Shown: piece by piece, positions 43,366 through 51,991 of the stretch
Layout of the letters: the number at the start of each line of letters is the position of its first letter
Position numbering within the stretch: the first letter of the stretch is position 1
Source of the DNA: Terrimonas pollutisoli
Lineage (GTDB): Bacteria > Bacteroidota > Bacteroidia > Chitinophagales > Chitinophagaceae
Assembly (NCBI RefSeq): GCF_029360765.1
Contig: NZ_JARKNA010000003.1
Coordinates: 420,987-484,986 of the forward strand
Direction: 5' to 3'
Length of the DNA: 64,000 nt
Notes under the pieces: model-generated
Told to the model about the DNA's origin: nothing
The model's database searches: none
The model's input: only the letters and a program-made list of their open reading frames with translations
Program-made: the position numbers and the translations under genes

Positions 43366-44106
43366 ATGTTAAAACACATTCTGATTATTAGCTCATCAGC
43401 GCTGCTGTTTGCCTGCAATAATGCTTCATCCAAAAAGACTTCCCAAGCTTCTGACATGTCGCCCAATACACTTACGCAACAAGAAAAAAAAGAAGGCTGG
43501 GAACTGCTGTTTGACGGAACTACTACTAAAGGATGGCATAAATATGGAAACAACCCGATTGGCGCTGCGTGGGGTGTGGAAGATGGAACGCTTCATTTGA
43601 ATGCATCAATAAAAGATGCAGGTGGAGATATTGTCACTGAGCAGGAGTTTGATAATTTTCATTTCAAGTATGATTGGAAGATCGACGTGAAAGGAAATAG
43701 CGGTGTTATTTTTTATGTGCATGAGGATGCCGCTAAATATAAGTGGCCCTGGTACACTGGTCCGGAAATGCAGGTATTGGATAACAATAGCCACCCCGAT
43801 GCCAAAATCATTAAGCACAGGGCGGGTGATCTTTATGACCTTATTTCAAGTTCAAAAGAAACAGTGAAACCAGCTTTGGAATGGAACACGGCTGAAATCA
43901 AATGTGTAAATGGCAAGCTGGATTTATATCTCAACGGTGAAAACATCGTTTCAACTACCATGTGGGATGATAACTGGAAAAAAATGGTTGCCGGTAGTAA
44001 ATTCAAGAGCCTTGCTGATTTTGGTACCTATAAAAAAGGAAAGATCGCTTTGCAGGATCACGGCGATAATGTGTGGTATAGAAATATTAAAGTCAGGAAG
44101 CTATAA
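43366..44106 (+). CDS. DUF1080 (3-keto-disaccharide hydrolase-type) lipoprotein
   Basis: 246 residues with a lipoprotein leader ending LLFAC (lipobox). The DUF1080 domain starts QQEKKEGWELLFDGTTTKGWHKYG (about 41-66) and includes GNSGVIFYVHEDAAKYKWPWYTGPEMQVLDNNSHPDAKI, a concanavalin-like beta-jelly roll. Recent family knowledge links DUF1080 proteins to hydrolysis of 3-keto-glycosides made by GMC dehydrogenases; here the locus contains both. Substrate not determined. The end of the plus-strand sugar locus. Confidence 0.85.
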   Translation: MLKHILIISSSALLFACNNASSKKTSQASDMSPNTLTQQEKKEGWELLFDGTTTKGWHKYGNNPIGAAWGVEDGTLHLNASIKDAGGDIVTEQEFDNFHFKYDWKIDVKGNSGVIFYVHEDAAKYKWPWYTGPEMQVLDNNSHPDAKIIKHRAGDLYDLISSSKETVKPALEWNTAEIKCVNGKLDLYLNGENIVSTTMWDDNWKKMVAGSKFKSLADFGTYKKGKIALQDHGDNVWYRNIKVRKL

Positions 44107-44204
44107 GCGTTTTCAAAAAGAGAAATGGAAAAGGAGGGACTAATGGTTCCTCTTTTTTTATGCAAGAAAATAGAAGTATTTTTCTAATACTAAAACCAAC
44201 TATT

Positions 44205-44627
44205 ATGAACGCAGCGATTTTTTCCAACATTAACTGGCTGGCAGTATTAGTTGCCACTATTACTTATTTTATGTTAGGAGCAATCTGGTATTCCAAAGCC
44301 TTATTTGGCGCCAAATGGGCTTCACTGGTAGGGCTTGACATGAATGATCCGGATAAAGGAAAGGGCATGGCTCAAATGATGGTTGGAACATTTGTTCTTA
44401 TCCTGCTCACAAGTATTGGTCTTGCTTTGCTGATCAACCGGATCGATTTGCATCTTCTTCCTTCAGGTCTTAAGCTGGGGTTAATAACAGGAATTTGTTT
44501 TGCAACTACTTCAGTTGCTATTTCATTTATCTATGAAAGCCGGCCTGCCGCATTATACTTTATAGACTGCGGCTATCACCTGGCGGGTCATATACTAGCA
44601 GCTATTATACTGGTGCTTTGGCGGTAA
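44205..44627 (+). CDS. DUF1761 membrane protein
   Basis: A 140-residue protein started at the ATG at 44205; the frame is open from 44160 but only this start gives the usual N-terminus MNAAIFSNINWLAVLVATITYFMLGAIWYSKALFG. Four hydrophobic helices (about 9-27, 53-76, 83-108, 115-136) and the conserved WYS-x-x-FG motif are typical of DUF1761. Function unknown. It sits between the DUF1080 gene and pyk. Confidence 0.8.
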   Translation: MNAAIFSNINWLAVLVATITYFMLGAIWYSKALFGAKWASLVGLDMNDPDKGKGMAQMMVGTFVLILLTSIGLALLINRIDLHLLPSGLKLGLITGICFATTSVAISFIYESRPAALYFIDCGYHLAGHILAAIILVLWR

Positions 44628-44638
44628 TTATAATAAAA

Positions 44639-44694
44639 GATGACAGTTGACAGGTGGAAAGAAATGGATCTTTAACAACCGGTCGACTGTCATC
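44639..44694. terminator. Long inverted repeat between DUF1761 and pyk
   Basis: GATGACAGT (44639-44647) pairs perfectly with ACTGTCATC (44686-44694), extended by TGAC/GTCG with one mismatch. Both flanking genes converge here, so it may be a bidirectional terminator. The left arm contains AGTTGACAGG, also present at 49739-49748, so it could equally be a dispersed repeat. Confidence 0.5.
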
Positions 44695-44711
44695 CGTTAA
44701 CTATAAAAATC

Positions 44712-46208
44712 TTAATCTTCTACTTTGGTGATCTTTAACACGTTTGTAGGCAGGTGCAGGTGAACGGGAGTACTACCGGTACTTACAATGATATCACCCG
44801 TTTTTAAAAACCCACGTTCTTTTAAAATGACTATCTGGTCATGAAAGATATCATCGAGACTTTCTTCCTCGTCGTAGTAGAATGCCCTGACACCCCAACT
44901 CAAACTTAATTGATTCACCAGTGAACGCTTTTTGGTAAATACATATAAAGGAGATTTCGGACGATAGCTGCTCAACATCCAACCGGTATAGCCACTTTGC
45001 GTCATTCCGATCAGGGCATTGGCTGAAATATCGCTGGCGATCTTACAGGCATTGTAACAAATTGCATCGCTAAGAAAAGAAGGGGAGTGGGCCATAGGTG
45101 TTAGGTCCTGTTCACGGTCATAACGATACTCTGTCCGTTCAACTTCCATGATGATCTTGCGCATGGTTTCCACTACCAGTGACGGGTGCTGTCCCGTTGC
45201 TGTTTCTCCGCTTAACATCACTGCATCAGCACCTTCCAGTACAGCGTTGGCAACGTCGGTAATTTCACTACGGTTTGGTTTCACCCGGTCGATCATACTT
45301 TCCATCATTTGCGTAGCAACGATCACTGGTTTACCACGGTGAATACATTTGCGGATGATATCCCGTTGCGCCATCGGGACTTTTTCAACCGGCAGCTCTA
45401 CTCCCAGGTCACCACGTGCCACCATCACACCATCCGATTCAAGTATAATATTGCGCAGGTCTGTAAGAGCGGAGGGCATTTCAATTTTCGCCATCACCTT
45501 GATAGAGCTTTTCTTGTCCGACACCATCTTTTTCAGATTAATGATATCTTCTGCTTTACGAACAAAAGACAGAGCTATCCAATCCAGTTCATTTTCAACG
45601 ATGAACTCAAAGTCTTCCATGTCTTTTTCCGTCATAGCCGGCAGTGAGATAGCTGTATCCGGAAGATTCACGCCTTTTTTGGGAAGTAACATGCCGCCAT
45701 AGGTCACTCTCACTTTTACATCACCGGATGTTGTAACCTCAACTACTATTACTTCCAGTTTACCATCATCAATCATTATTTTTTCTCCCACTTTCACGTC
45801 ATTGTGCAGGTTGGGATAAGAAATATAAATTTTCTCTTTAGTGCCCACCACTTTTTCCCTGGATGTAAAAGTGAGGATATCGCCGGGTTCTATTTTCAAG
45901 GCTCCGTTTTCAATATCACCCACCCGAAGTTTGGGACCTTGCAGGTCTCCCAAAATAGCGATATTATAAGGTTCGGTTTTGTTGATCTTACGGATATGAT
46001 CGATAATCATTGCCTTGTTCTCATGTGTACCGTGAGAAAAGTTGAGCCGGAATACATTGACGCCTACTTTTACGAGCTCCAATAATTTTTCATAGGTATC
46101 ACAGGCAGGTCCAACCGTTGCGACGATTTTGGTTTTATGATAAGTATGCAAAATGCCGGCATCCTTATCCATTTCTTTATGGAAATATTTTTGAGCTTTT
46201 TTAGTCAT
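44712..46208 (-). CDS. pyk: Pyruvate kinase
   Basis: A 498-residue glycolytic enzyme converting phosphoenolpyruvate and ADP to pyruvate and ATP. KTKIVATVGPACDT, VNVFRLNFSHGTHE, VMAKIEMP, DGVMVARGDLGVELP, ATQMMESMIDRVKPNRSEITDVANAVLEGADAVMLSGETATG and the C-terminal allosteric domain (TQSGYTGWMLSSYRP) are present. A 30-residue N-terminal extension precedes the usual start. Second gene of the pfkA-pyk transcript (49 bp gap). Confidence 0.96.
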   Translation of the reverse strand: MTKKAQKYFHKEMDKDAGILHTYHKTKIVATVGPACDTYEKLLELVKVGVNVFRLNFSHGTHENKAMIIDHIRKINKTEPYNIAILGDLQGPKLRVGDIENGALKIEPGDILTFTSREKVVGTKEKIYISYPNLHNDVKVGEKIMIDDGKLEVIVVEVTTSGDVKVRVTYGGMLLPKKGVNLPDTAISLPAMTEKDMEDFEFIVENELDWIALSFVRKAEDIINLKKMVSDKKSSIKVMAKIEMPSALTDLRNIILESDGVMVARGDLGVELPVEKVPMAQRDIIRKCIHRGKPVIVATQMMESMIDRVKPNRSEITDVANAVLEGADAVMLSGETATGQHPSLVVETMRKIIMEVERTEYRYDREQDLTPMAHSPSFLSDAICYNACKIASDISANALIGMTQSGYTGWMLSSYRPKSPLYVFTKKRSLVNQLSLSWGVRAFYYDEEESLDDIFHDQIVILKERGFLKTGDIIVSTGSTPVHLHLPTNVLKITKVED

Positions 46209-46257
46209 GTTGTGTAGTTAGTTATTTGAGTGGTTCCTGGGTTATGTTTTTCTTCTC

Positions 46258-47244
46258 TTAAGATGCAAGAATCTTAACGATCTTCATCCATTCCTGCCCG
46301 ACCTTTTGTTTTTCTTTTACTGCTTTATCAAGTGGTGTGTAATGTATTTTATTATTAATTACACCAACCATTACATTCCTGCGGCCAACCAGCAAACTCT
46401 CCACTGCGTAGTAGCCCATATGGCTTGCTATAAGTCTGTCTTCGCAGGTAGGTGATCCGCCACGTTGAATATGACCGAGCACACAAATACGTACGTCAGC
46501 AGTCGGCAGTCTTTTTTTAATGATCTCGGCAAGACCACTGGCGCCACCAGCTTCGTCATATCCTTCGGCAACCACAATCAGGTTTACCAATTTTTTTCTC
46601 TTCTCTTTTTCAGTAAGCCCGGCAATGATTGTTTCAATATCTGTTTTTGTTTCCGGAATCAGGATGTTTTCAGCGCCGGTAGCGATACCGCTATGCAGGG
46701 CGATATAACCAGCATCACGCCCCATCACTTCTACTATAAAAAGACGGTCGTGTGCATCCATGGTATCCCGGATCTTATCGATAGCGCTAATGGCTGTATT
46801 GACGGCAGTATCGAAACCGATAGTAACATCAGTGCCTGCCATGTCTTTATCAATTGTACCGGGAAGACCTATACAGGGAATATCAAATTCGTTGCTGAAA
46901 ATTTGAGCCCCGCGAAAGCTGCCATCACCCCCAATTATCACAAGGCCGTCAATGCCCCGCTTACTAAGGTTGGCATAAGCTTTTTTACGGCCCTCGTATT
47001 CCATAAATTCTTTACAACGTGCTGTTTTTAATATAGTACCGCCACGCTGAATTATATTGGCTACTGATCTTGACTCCATTCTAAAGATATCATCTTCGAG
47101 CATGCCCTGGTATCCACGCATAATACCGTAAACTTCAAGACCGTGATGAATACCCGTACGTACTACGGCCCGGATTGCAGCATTCATGCCCGGTGAATCG
47201 CCTCCTGATGTTAGAACCCCAATCTTTGTGACTTTTTTTGACAT
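46258..47244 (-). CDS. pfkA: 6-phosphofructokinase (ATP-dependent)
   Basis: 328 residues. PfkA motifs: GVLTSGGDSPGMNAAIRAVVR, IIGGDGSFRGA, GLPGTIDKDMAGTDVTIGFDTAVNTA (catalytic TIDKD Asp), VEVMGRDAGYIALHSGIATGAE, ILIPE, LGHIQRGGSPTCEDRLIASHMG. The GGDGS stretch fits an ATP-dependent, not pyrophosphate-dependent, enzyme. Phosphorylates fructose-6-phosphate, committing glycolysis. First gene of the transcript; a candidate minus-strand -7 box lies 81 bp upstream. Confidence 0.96.
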   Translation of the reverse strand: MSKKVTKIGVLTSGGDSPGMNAAIRAVVRTGIHHGLEVYGIMRGYQGMLEDDIFRMESRSVANIIQRGGTILKTARCKEFMEYEGRKKAYANLSKRGIDGLVIIGGDGSFRGAQIFSNEFDIPCIGLPGTIDKDMAGTDVTIGFDTAVNTAISAIDKIRDTMDAHDRLFIVEVMGRDAGYIALHSGIATGAENILIPETKTDIETIIAGLTEKEKRKKLVNLIVVAEGYDEAGGASGLAEIIKKRLPTADVRICVLGHIQRGGSPTCEDRLIASHMGYYAVESLLVGRRNVMVGVINNKIHYTPLDKAVKEKQKVGQEWMKIVKILAS

Positions 47245-47582
47245 TAGATTTTGTAAATAGCTTTTTTATAAATAAATCTTGTTTTTAATACCAATCCGTT
47301 CAAAATGGTCCTTAAAAAACGCACCAAAAGTAAGGTTTTGTTCGCATTGTGTGTGGGTGCAACATATTCCTTAAAAAACTATACGAATAGGTGTTAGTCG
47401 GGTGGCTTACTATTTAATTTCAAAATGACCAGAAAAAGATCAGGGAATTGATTTTTTGAACAAAAATGTAATCTATGTCCTGAATAAATTGGTATTATTT
47501 TTTTTCAAATCCTTTGGTAATGATACAAAAGTCGTTGCATGTTCATTTCAATTATCTTTAAAAGATTAAAATATTGATCGAT
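47245..47582. other. Divergent spacer between pfkA and the prolyl oligopeptidase
   Basis: 338 bp, AT-rich, with no reading frame. It holds the pfkA-pyk promoter box (47325-47332) and presumably the oligopeptidase promoter. A TATCTTTA at about 47554-47561 is close to the TAnnTTTG box for the plus-strand gene. No RNA gene seen. Confidence 0.45.
47325..47332 (-). promoter_or_regulatory. Candidate -7 box of the pfkA-pyk operon
   Basis: On the minus strand TACTTTTG fits TAnnTTTG and is followed by GTGC. A clear -33 TTTG is not found at the proper spacing. Leader about 75-80 nt. Confidence 0.4.
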
Positions 47583-49733
47583 ATGAAGAAGACTCTTTCA
47601 TTATTGCTTATGGCTTTTGTCCTACAGGCGGAGGCTCAGTTAAGTTACCCGGTGACAAAAAAAGCTGATTCCACACAAAACTATCACGGCACAGTGGTGC
47701 AGGACCCTTATCGTTGGCTGGAGGATGACTGGAGCACAGAAACCAAGGATTGGGTGACAGCCCAAAACAAAGTGACATTCGACTACCTCGGACAAATTTC
47801 CTATCGGACCGAATGGCTAAAGCGCTTGGAGGAGATCAATAACTACCCAAAGTACTCATCACCTTTTCGAAATAATGAATATTTCTACTTTTATAAGAAT
47901 GAGGGGTTGCAAAATCAAAGTGTCTTATACCGGCAAAAGGGATTAGCAGGTAAGCCTGCGATTGTTTTGGATCCTAATAAATTTTCAGCAGATGGTACCA
48001 CCAGCCTGGCGGCATTTTCATTATCCAAAAATGGAAAATATGCTGTTGTAGGTAAATCTGCAGGGGGCAGCGACTGGCGCACTTTTTATGTAATGGATAT
48101 GACAACCGGGAAATACCTGGCCGATTCACTGGCGTGGGTAAAAGTGTCTGGTGTAAGCTGGCAGGGGGATGGATTTTATTATAGCCGCTACCCCACACCC
48201 GACAAAGGCAAAGAGCTATCTACCAAAAATGAAAACCACCAGGTGTATTTTCATAAAGTTGGCACTCCGCAGCAACAGGATATGCTGGTATTCGAAGACA
48301 AAGTGAACCCGCAACGTTTTCACTTTGTATTTACCAGCGAAGATGAGCGATTTGTTTTTTTAAGTATCAGTGACAGGGGCAAGGCAAAAGATGGCAACGG
48401 GCTTTGGTATTTTGATAATAAAAGCGGAGATAGGGTTTTTAAGCCTATTATTAAAGAAGCCGGTGATTATACGCACAATTTTGTGGAAGAGGTGAATGGT
48501 AAATTTTTAGTGCTGACCAATGATGGTGCAAAAAATCAAAGGATCGTTTTAATTGATCCACTGCACCCCGAACCCGCTAACTGGAAGACAGTCGTTCCGG
48601 AGAAAGAAGAAAACATTTCATCGGTGAGCACAGCTGGCAATAAAATGTTTATTACCTATTTGAAGGATGTTACCAGCAGGGTATATGTTTATAATCTCGG
48701 GGGAAAATTGGAACAAGAAGTGAAATTGCCCGCCCTTGGATCGGCCGGTGGCTTTGGCGGCGAAAGAGATGATCAATTTGTTTTTTACACTTTTACTTCT
48801 ATTACGTTTCCGCCCACTATTTATAAATATGATATAGCAACTGGAAAAAGCACGGTTTTCAGAAGGCCGGAAGTGAAATTTAATCCCGAAGATTATACCA
48901 TGGAGCAGGTGTTTTATCCCAGCAAGGATGGAACAAAGATTCCTATGTTCATCGTTTATAAAAAAGGCACGCAAAAAAATGGAAAGAATCCTACCTTATT
49001 ATATGCCTATGGCGGTTTCAACATCAGCATGAATCCTTCTTTCTCACCAACAAGGATTGCATGGCTGGAGCAAGGCGGTATTTATTGCATTGCTAACCTC
49101 CGCGGCGGTAGTGAGTACGGTGAAAAATGGCACCAGGCCGGCATGCGCCTTAACAAACAAAATGTATTTGACGATTTTATTGCAGCCGGCGAATATCTTG
49201 TCGATAAAAAGTATACCTCGAAAGATTATTTGGCTATACAGGGTGGGTCCAATGGAGGGTTGCTGATTGGTACGGTGATCAACCAGCGTCCTGATCTTTT
49301 TAAAGTTGCCATTCCGCAGGTAGGTGTTATGGATATGTTACGATTTCACAAATTTACCATCGGTTGGAACTGGATTGCAGAATTTGGAAGCAGCGATAAT
49401 AGCGAAGACTTTAAAAACCTGTATGCTTATTCACCCATACACAATATAAAACCAGGATTGAACTACCCCGCAACTCTTATCACCACGGCTGATCATGATG
49501 ACAGGGTTGTTCCTGCGCATTCATTTAAATATGCCGCTACTCTACAGGAGCACTACAAAGGAGATAATCCTGCATTGATTAGAATTGATGTAAACTCAGG
49601 TCATGGTGCCAGCAACCTGAAAAAAGCCTTGGAAACTACTGCTGACATTTATTCATTTATCTTTTACAATATGAAGCTGACTCCAAAGTTTTCAGGATTA
49701 AATTATCAAAAGAAGCAGAAGAAAGCATTTTGA
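47583..49733 (+). CDS. Prolyl oligopeptidase (peptidase family S9A)
   Basis: 716 residues from the ATG at 47583 (MKKTLSLLLMAFVLQAEAQ, a signal peptide); a TTG 9 bp upstream also fits the frame. The N-terminal part is the seven-bladed propeller starting PVTKKADSTQNYHGTVVQDPYRWLEDDWS; the C-terminal alpha/beta hydrolase has IYCIANLRGGSEYGEKWHQAG, the nucleophile in IQGGSNGGLLIG (Ser556), the acid region TADHDDRVVPAHSFKYAA and His674 in SGHGA. Cleaves after proline in short peptides, here in the periplasm or outside. Length and catalytic triad are complete. Confidence 0.94.
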   Translation: MKKTLSLLLMAFVLQAEAQLSYPVTKKADSTQNYHGTVVQDPYRWLEDDWSTETKDWVTAQNKVTFDYLGQISYRTEWLKRLEEINNYPKYSSPFRNNEYFYFYKNEGLQNQSVLYRQKGLAGKPAIVLDPNKFSADGTTSLAAFSLSKNGKYAVVGKSAGGSDWRTFYVMDMTTGKYLADSLAWVKVSGVSWQGDGFYYSRYPTPDKGKELSTKNENHQVYFHKVGTPQQQDMLVFEDKVNPQRFHFVFTSEDERFVFLSISDRGKAKDGNGLWYFDNKSGDRVFKPIIKEAGDYTHNFVEEVNGKFLVLTNDGAKNQRIVLIDPLHPEPANWKTVVPEKEENISSVSTAGNKMFITYLKDVTSRVYVYNLGGKLEQEVKLPALGSAGGFGGERDDQFVFYTFTSITFPPTIYKYDIATGKSTVFRRPEVKFNPEDYTMEQVFYPSKDGTKIPMFIVYKKGTQKNGKNPTLLYAYGGFNISMNPSFSPTRIAWLEQGGIYCIANLRGGSEYGEKWHQAGMRLNKQNVFDDFIAAGEYLVDKKYTSKDYLAIQGGSNGGLLIGTVINQRPDLFKVAIPQVGVMDMLRFHKFTIGWNWIAEFGSSDNSEDFKNLYAYSPIHNIKPGLNYPATLITTADHDDRVVPAHSFKYAATLQEHYKGDNPALIRIDVNSGHGASNLKKALETTADIYSFIFYNMKLTPKFSGLNYQKKQKKAF

Positions 49734-49942
49734 TATAAGTTGACAGGATGCAATGAAGATTCGTGGGGATTATCAGAATAAGGTAGTAAGGTTAGCACAA
49801 TATGGATATTTACATATCTATTAAGTTTTTTCTTTTTTAAGAATTCGAAGCATTAACCTTAGTAGAAAATGGTTAACGGATGTTTAACCTTATTAACAAT
49901 CAATGGGCATAACGATCAACCAACATAGCAGTTGAATAAATT

Positions 49943-49972
49943 AAGCTTCGGTCATTCGAAGCTTTTATTTTT
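49943..49972 (+). terminator. Hairpin with T-rich tail immediately before the RmlD-like gene
   Basis: AAGCTTCG (49943-49950) pairs perfectly with CGAAGCTT (49957-49964) around GTCATT, followed by TTTATTTTT. It ends 6 bp before the downstream ATG. It would stop upstream readthrough; the following TATTTTTG (49966-49973) also fits a -7 box, which would give a leaderless or nearly leaderless transcript. Confidence 0.55.
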
Positions 49973-49977
49973 GAGTT

Positions 49978-50871
49978 ATGAATATATTAATAACCGGGGC
50001 AAACGGATTTTTAGGATACTACCTGGTGCAGCAATTGCTCGACCAGGGATATAATGTAATTGCCAGCGGTAAAGGAGAGTGCCGGCTGCCATTCACTACC
50101 AGGGGTAATTTTACTTATGTTCAAATGGATTTTACAGATCCTTATCGGGTACATGATGTGTTTGAAAAGTTTCATCCGGAGATGGTGGTACATGCAGGTG
50201 CCATGAGCAAGCCGGATGAATGTGAGTTGCAGCAGTGGCAGGCTTATCTCGTGAACGTAGAGGGAACGGTGACCTTGCTGATGAATGCGGCTGAATGGAA
50301 AAGTTTTTTCATTTTTATCTCAACCGACTTTGTTTTTGATGGGGAAAGGGGGATGTATACCGAAGAAGACAGTCCCGCACCAGTAAATTATTACGGAAAA
50401 ACCAAGCAGGAAGCAGAGGAAGCAGTGAAGGAGTATGAATTTGACTGGGCAATAGTAAGAACGGTGTTGGTATACGGTAAGCCAGCGTTCGGTCGTTCCA
50501 ATATTTTGACGATTGTAAAAGGGAAGCTCGAAAACGGAGAAACTTATAATGTGGTGGATGATCAAATCAGGACGCCAACTTATGTAGAAGACCTTGCCAG
50601 GGGAATTGTGCAGATCATTCAAAAAAAGGCAACAGGTATTTTTCATTTATCAGGCAAAGATATTCTGACGCCTTACCAGATGGCCTGCGGGGTAGCTGGC
50701 CATCTGGGATTGGATAAAAATTTAATCAACCGGGTAACGGCGGCACATTTTACACAACCGGCAAAGCGGCCACCCAAAACAGGTTTTATCATTGATAAAG
50801 CGAAAACTCAATTAGGGTTTGATCCCATATCGTTTGATGAAGGTTTAAAGAAAACTTTTCCTGGATACTAA
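49978..50871 (+). CDS. RmlD-like NAD(P)-dependent sugar reductase (extended SDR)
   Basis: 297 residues. Rossmann glycine motif ILITGANGFLGYYLVQQLL (about 3-21), the FIFISTDFVFDGERGMYTEEDSPAPVNYYGKTKQEAE segment with the STDFVFDG and YxxxK (YYGKTK) motifs of RmlD/dTDP-4-dehydrorhamnose reductase, and LVYGKPAFGRSN. No RmlA, B or C genes are beside it, so the substrate could be dTDP-4-keto-rhamnose or a different keto-sugar or pterin-like compound. Cytoplasmic. It ends tail-to-tail with DUF1684, overlapping by 4 bp. Confidence 0.83.
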   Translation: MNILITGANGFLGYYLVQQLLDQGYNVIASGKGECRLPFTTRGNFTYVQMDFTDPYRVHDVFEKFHPEMVVHAGAMSKPDECELQQWQAYLVNVEGTVTLLMNAAEWKSFFIFISTDFVFDGERGMYTEEDSPAPVNYYGKTKQEAEEAVKEYEFDWAIVRTVLVYGKPAFGRSNILTIVKGKLENGETYNVVDDQIRTPTYVEDLARGIVQIIQKKATGIFHLSGKDILTPYQMACGVAGHLGLDKNLINRVTAAHFTQPAKRPPKTGFIIDKAKTQLGFDPISFDEGLKKTFPGY

Positions 50872-51458
50872 TGGTTTTTTGCAAATGTTTTCTCACCCGC
50901 TGCAATCATAACCGGTAGCTGGTTTTCTTTGGGTGGAATGGGGCAATTGTACTTCCCGCTGACATAAGCGCAGTAAGGATTGTAAGCCTTGTTGAAATCG
51001 ATTATCACTTTGTTATTAATAATATCTGAAGTGCCCAGGTCTATATAACGTCCGGCCGCATAGGTTTCTTCTCCACTGGTAAGGTCGGTGAAGGGAAGAA
51101 ACAGATGTTCTTTGTATTCGTCGGTATTCATCAGGTTTTGCGACTGGTAAATGTTCAGGCTAACAGCGGTACCATCAATAGTAAAATGTACAACACCGTA
51201 TACCCGGAACGTTTTTTTAATGATACCCGATGTTTCCATCGAAAACCATTTGCTGTCGGGCTTTTTCTCGAATATGGCTGTTACTTTATATTTTTCAGTA
51301 ATAGGGTAGAAACTTAAAAATTGCTTGTCTTCACCCGTCACCACTTCATGTTTCTTTACATAATCAGTCAAATATTTTTGCAGCGAATCCCTGTAGCTGT
51401 TCTGGGCGTGGCTGTTGAATGCGAGCAAAATAAAAATGCTATAACCTATAGTTTTCAT
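50868..51458 (-). CDS. DUF1684 secreted protein
   Basis: 196 residues with a signal peptide (MKTIGYSIFILLAFNSHAQ). The DUF1684 hallmarks are visible: FLSFYPITEKYKVTAIFEKKPDSKWFSMETS, VYGVVHFTIDGTAVSLNIYQS, LFLPFTDLTSGEETYAAGRYIDL and the C-terminal DFNKAYNPYCAYVSGKYNCPIPPKENQLPVMIAAGEK. The segment NPYCAY-x-x-x-YNCP-x-P is strongly conserved in the family. Function unknown, periplasmic by prediction. Its stop overlaps the stop of the convergent reductase gene. Confidence 0.85.
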   Translation of the reverse strand: MKTIGYSIFILLAFNSHAQNSYRDSLQKYLTDYVKKHEVVTGEDKQFLSFYPITEKYKVTAIFEKKPDSKWFSMETSGIIKKTFRVYGVVHFTIDGTAVSLNIYQSQNLMNTDEYKEHLFLPFTDLTSGEETYAAGRYIDLGTSDIINNKVIIDFNKAYNPYCAYVSGKYNCPIPPKENQLPVMIAAGEKTFAKNH

Positions 51459-51492
51459 ATGTTCATTTTTATTGTTTTTTGGCCATATGGAA

Positions 51493-51571
51493 CCTGACTG
51501 CCGTCAGGCAAGTTTCGCCAAAAGAACTTACAGCGGATGATAGACATTATCACGGCTCATTTCATGAGCCG
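51493..51571. repeat. Two perfect small hairpins between DUF1684 and the lipoprotein gene
   Basis: CCTGAC-TGCC-GTCAGG (51493-51508) and CGGCTCAT-TTC-ATGAGCCG (51553-51571). Neither has a T-tract on the minus strand, so they are more likely REP-like or mRNA-stabilising structures than rho-independent terminators. Confidence 0.5.
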
Positions 51572-51592
51572 AAAATACTGATTCGCTTTTTA

Positions 51593-51943
51593 TCAAAGGC
51601 GGGACAGGTTTTTTACCCTGATGTGATTGGGAGCTTCGGAACTGGAAAGACAGGAAACCTCCGTGCTGATATACGTAAACCGGATCTTTGTACCTGTCGT
51701 CGCAAGAGATGATGGCAAGCTGATGAAAACTGCGTTGCTGCAATTAAAGGCAGTACCGCTCAGGACGGTAGCCCGTAAGAACGAATATTTTTGCGGGTCC
51801 GGGTTATCAATGGATACGAGCCACGAATCGGGGAAGCATCCGCCTTTTACTTCAATTCTTCCGGTTACGAAATCGTCATTGTTTTTTGTGCACGAAAGGC
51901 TTAAAAACAAAAGGGTGACAATAAAAAGTAAGGATTGCCGCAT
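51593..51943 (-). CDS. Small lipoprotein of unknown function
   Basis: 116 residues with a lipoprotein leader MRQSLLFIVTLLFLSLSC (lipobox LSLSC, then TKNND). The mature part is short and beta-rich (GRIEVKGGCFPDSWLVSIDNP, KIRFTYISTEVSC) with three further cysteines. No recognised domain. It lies between the CtlX gene and DUF1684 on the same strand, separated from the latter by palindromes. Predicted reading frame and leader make it a real gene; the role is unknown. Confidence 0.6.
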   Translation of the reverse strand: MRQSLLFIVTLLFLSLSCTKNNDDFVTGRIEVKGGCFPDSWLVSIDNPDPQKYSFLRATVLSGTAFNCSNAVFISLPSSLATTGTKIRFTYISTEVSCLSSSEAPNHIRVKNLSRL

Positions 51944-51991
51944 AGCTTTTTTTCCGCTGACAACACCGGTTTGATTTTCGTTGCACGTCTT

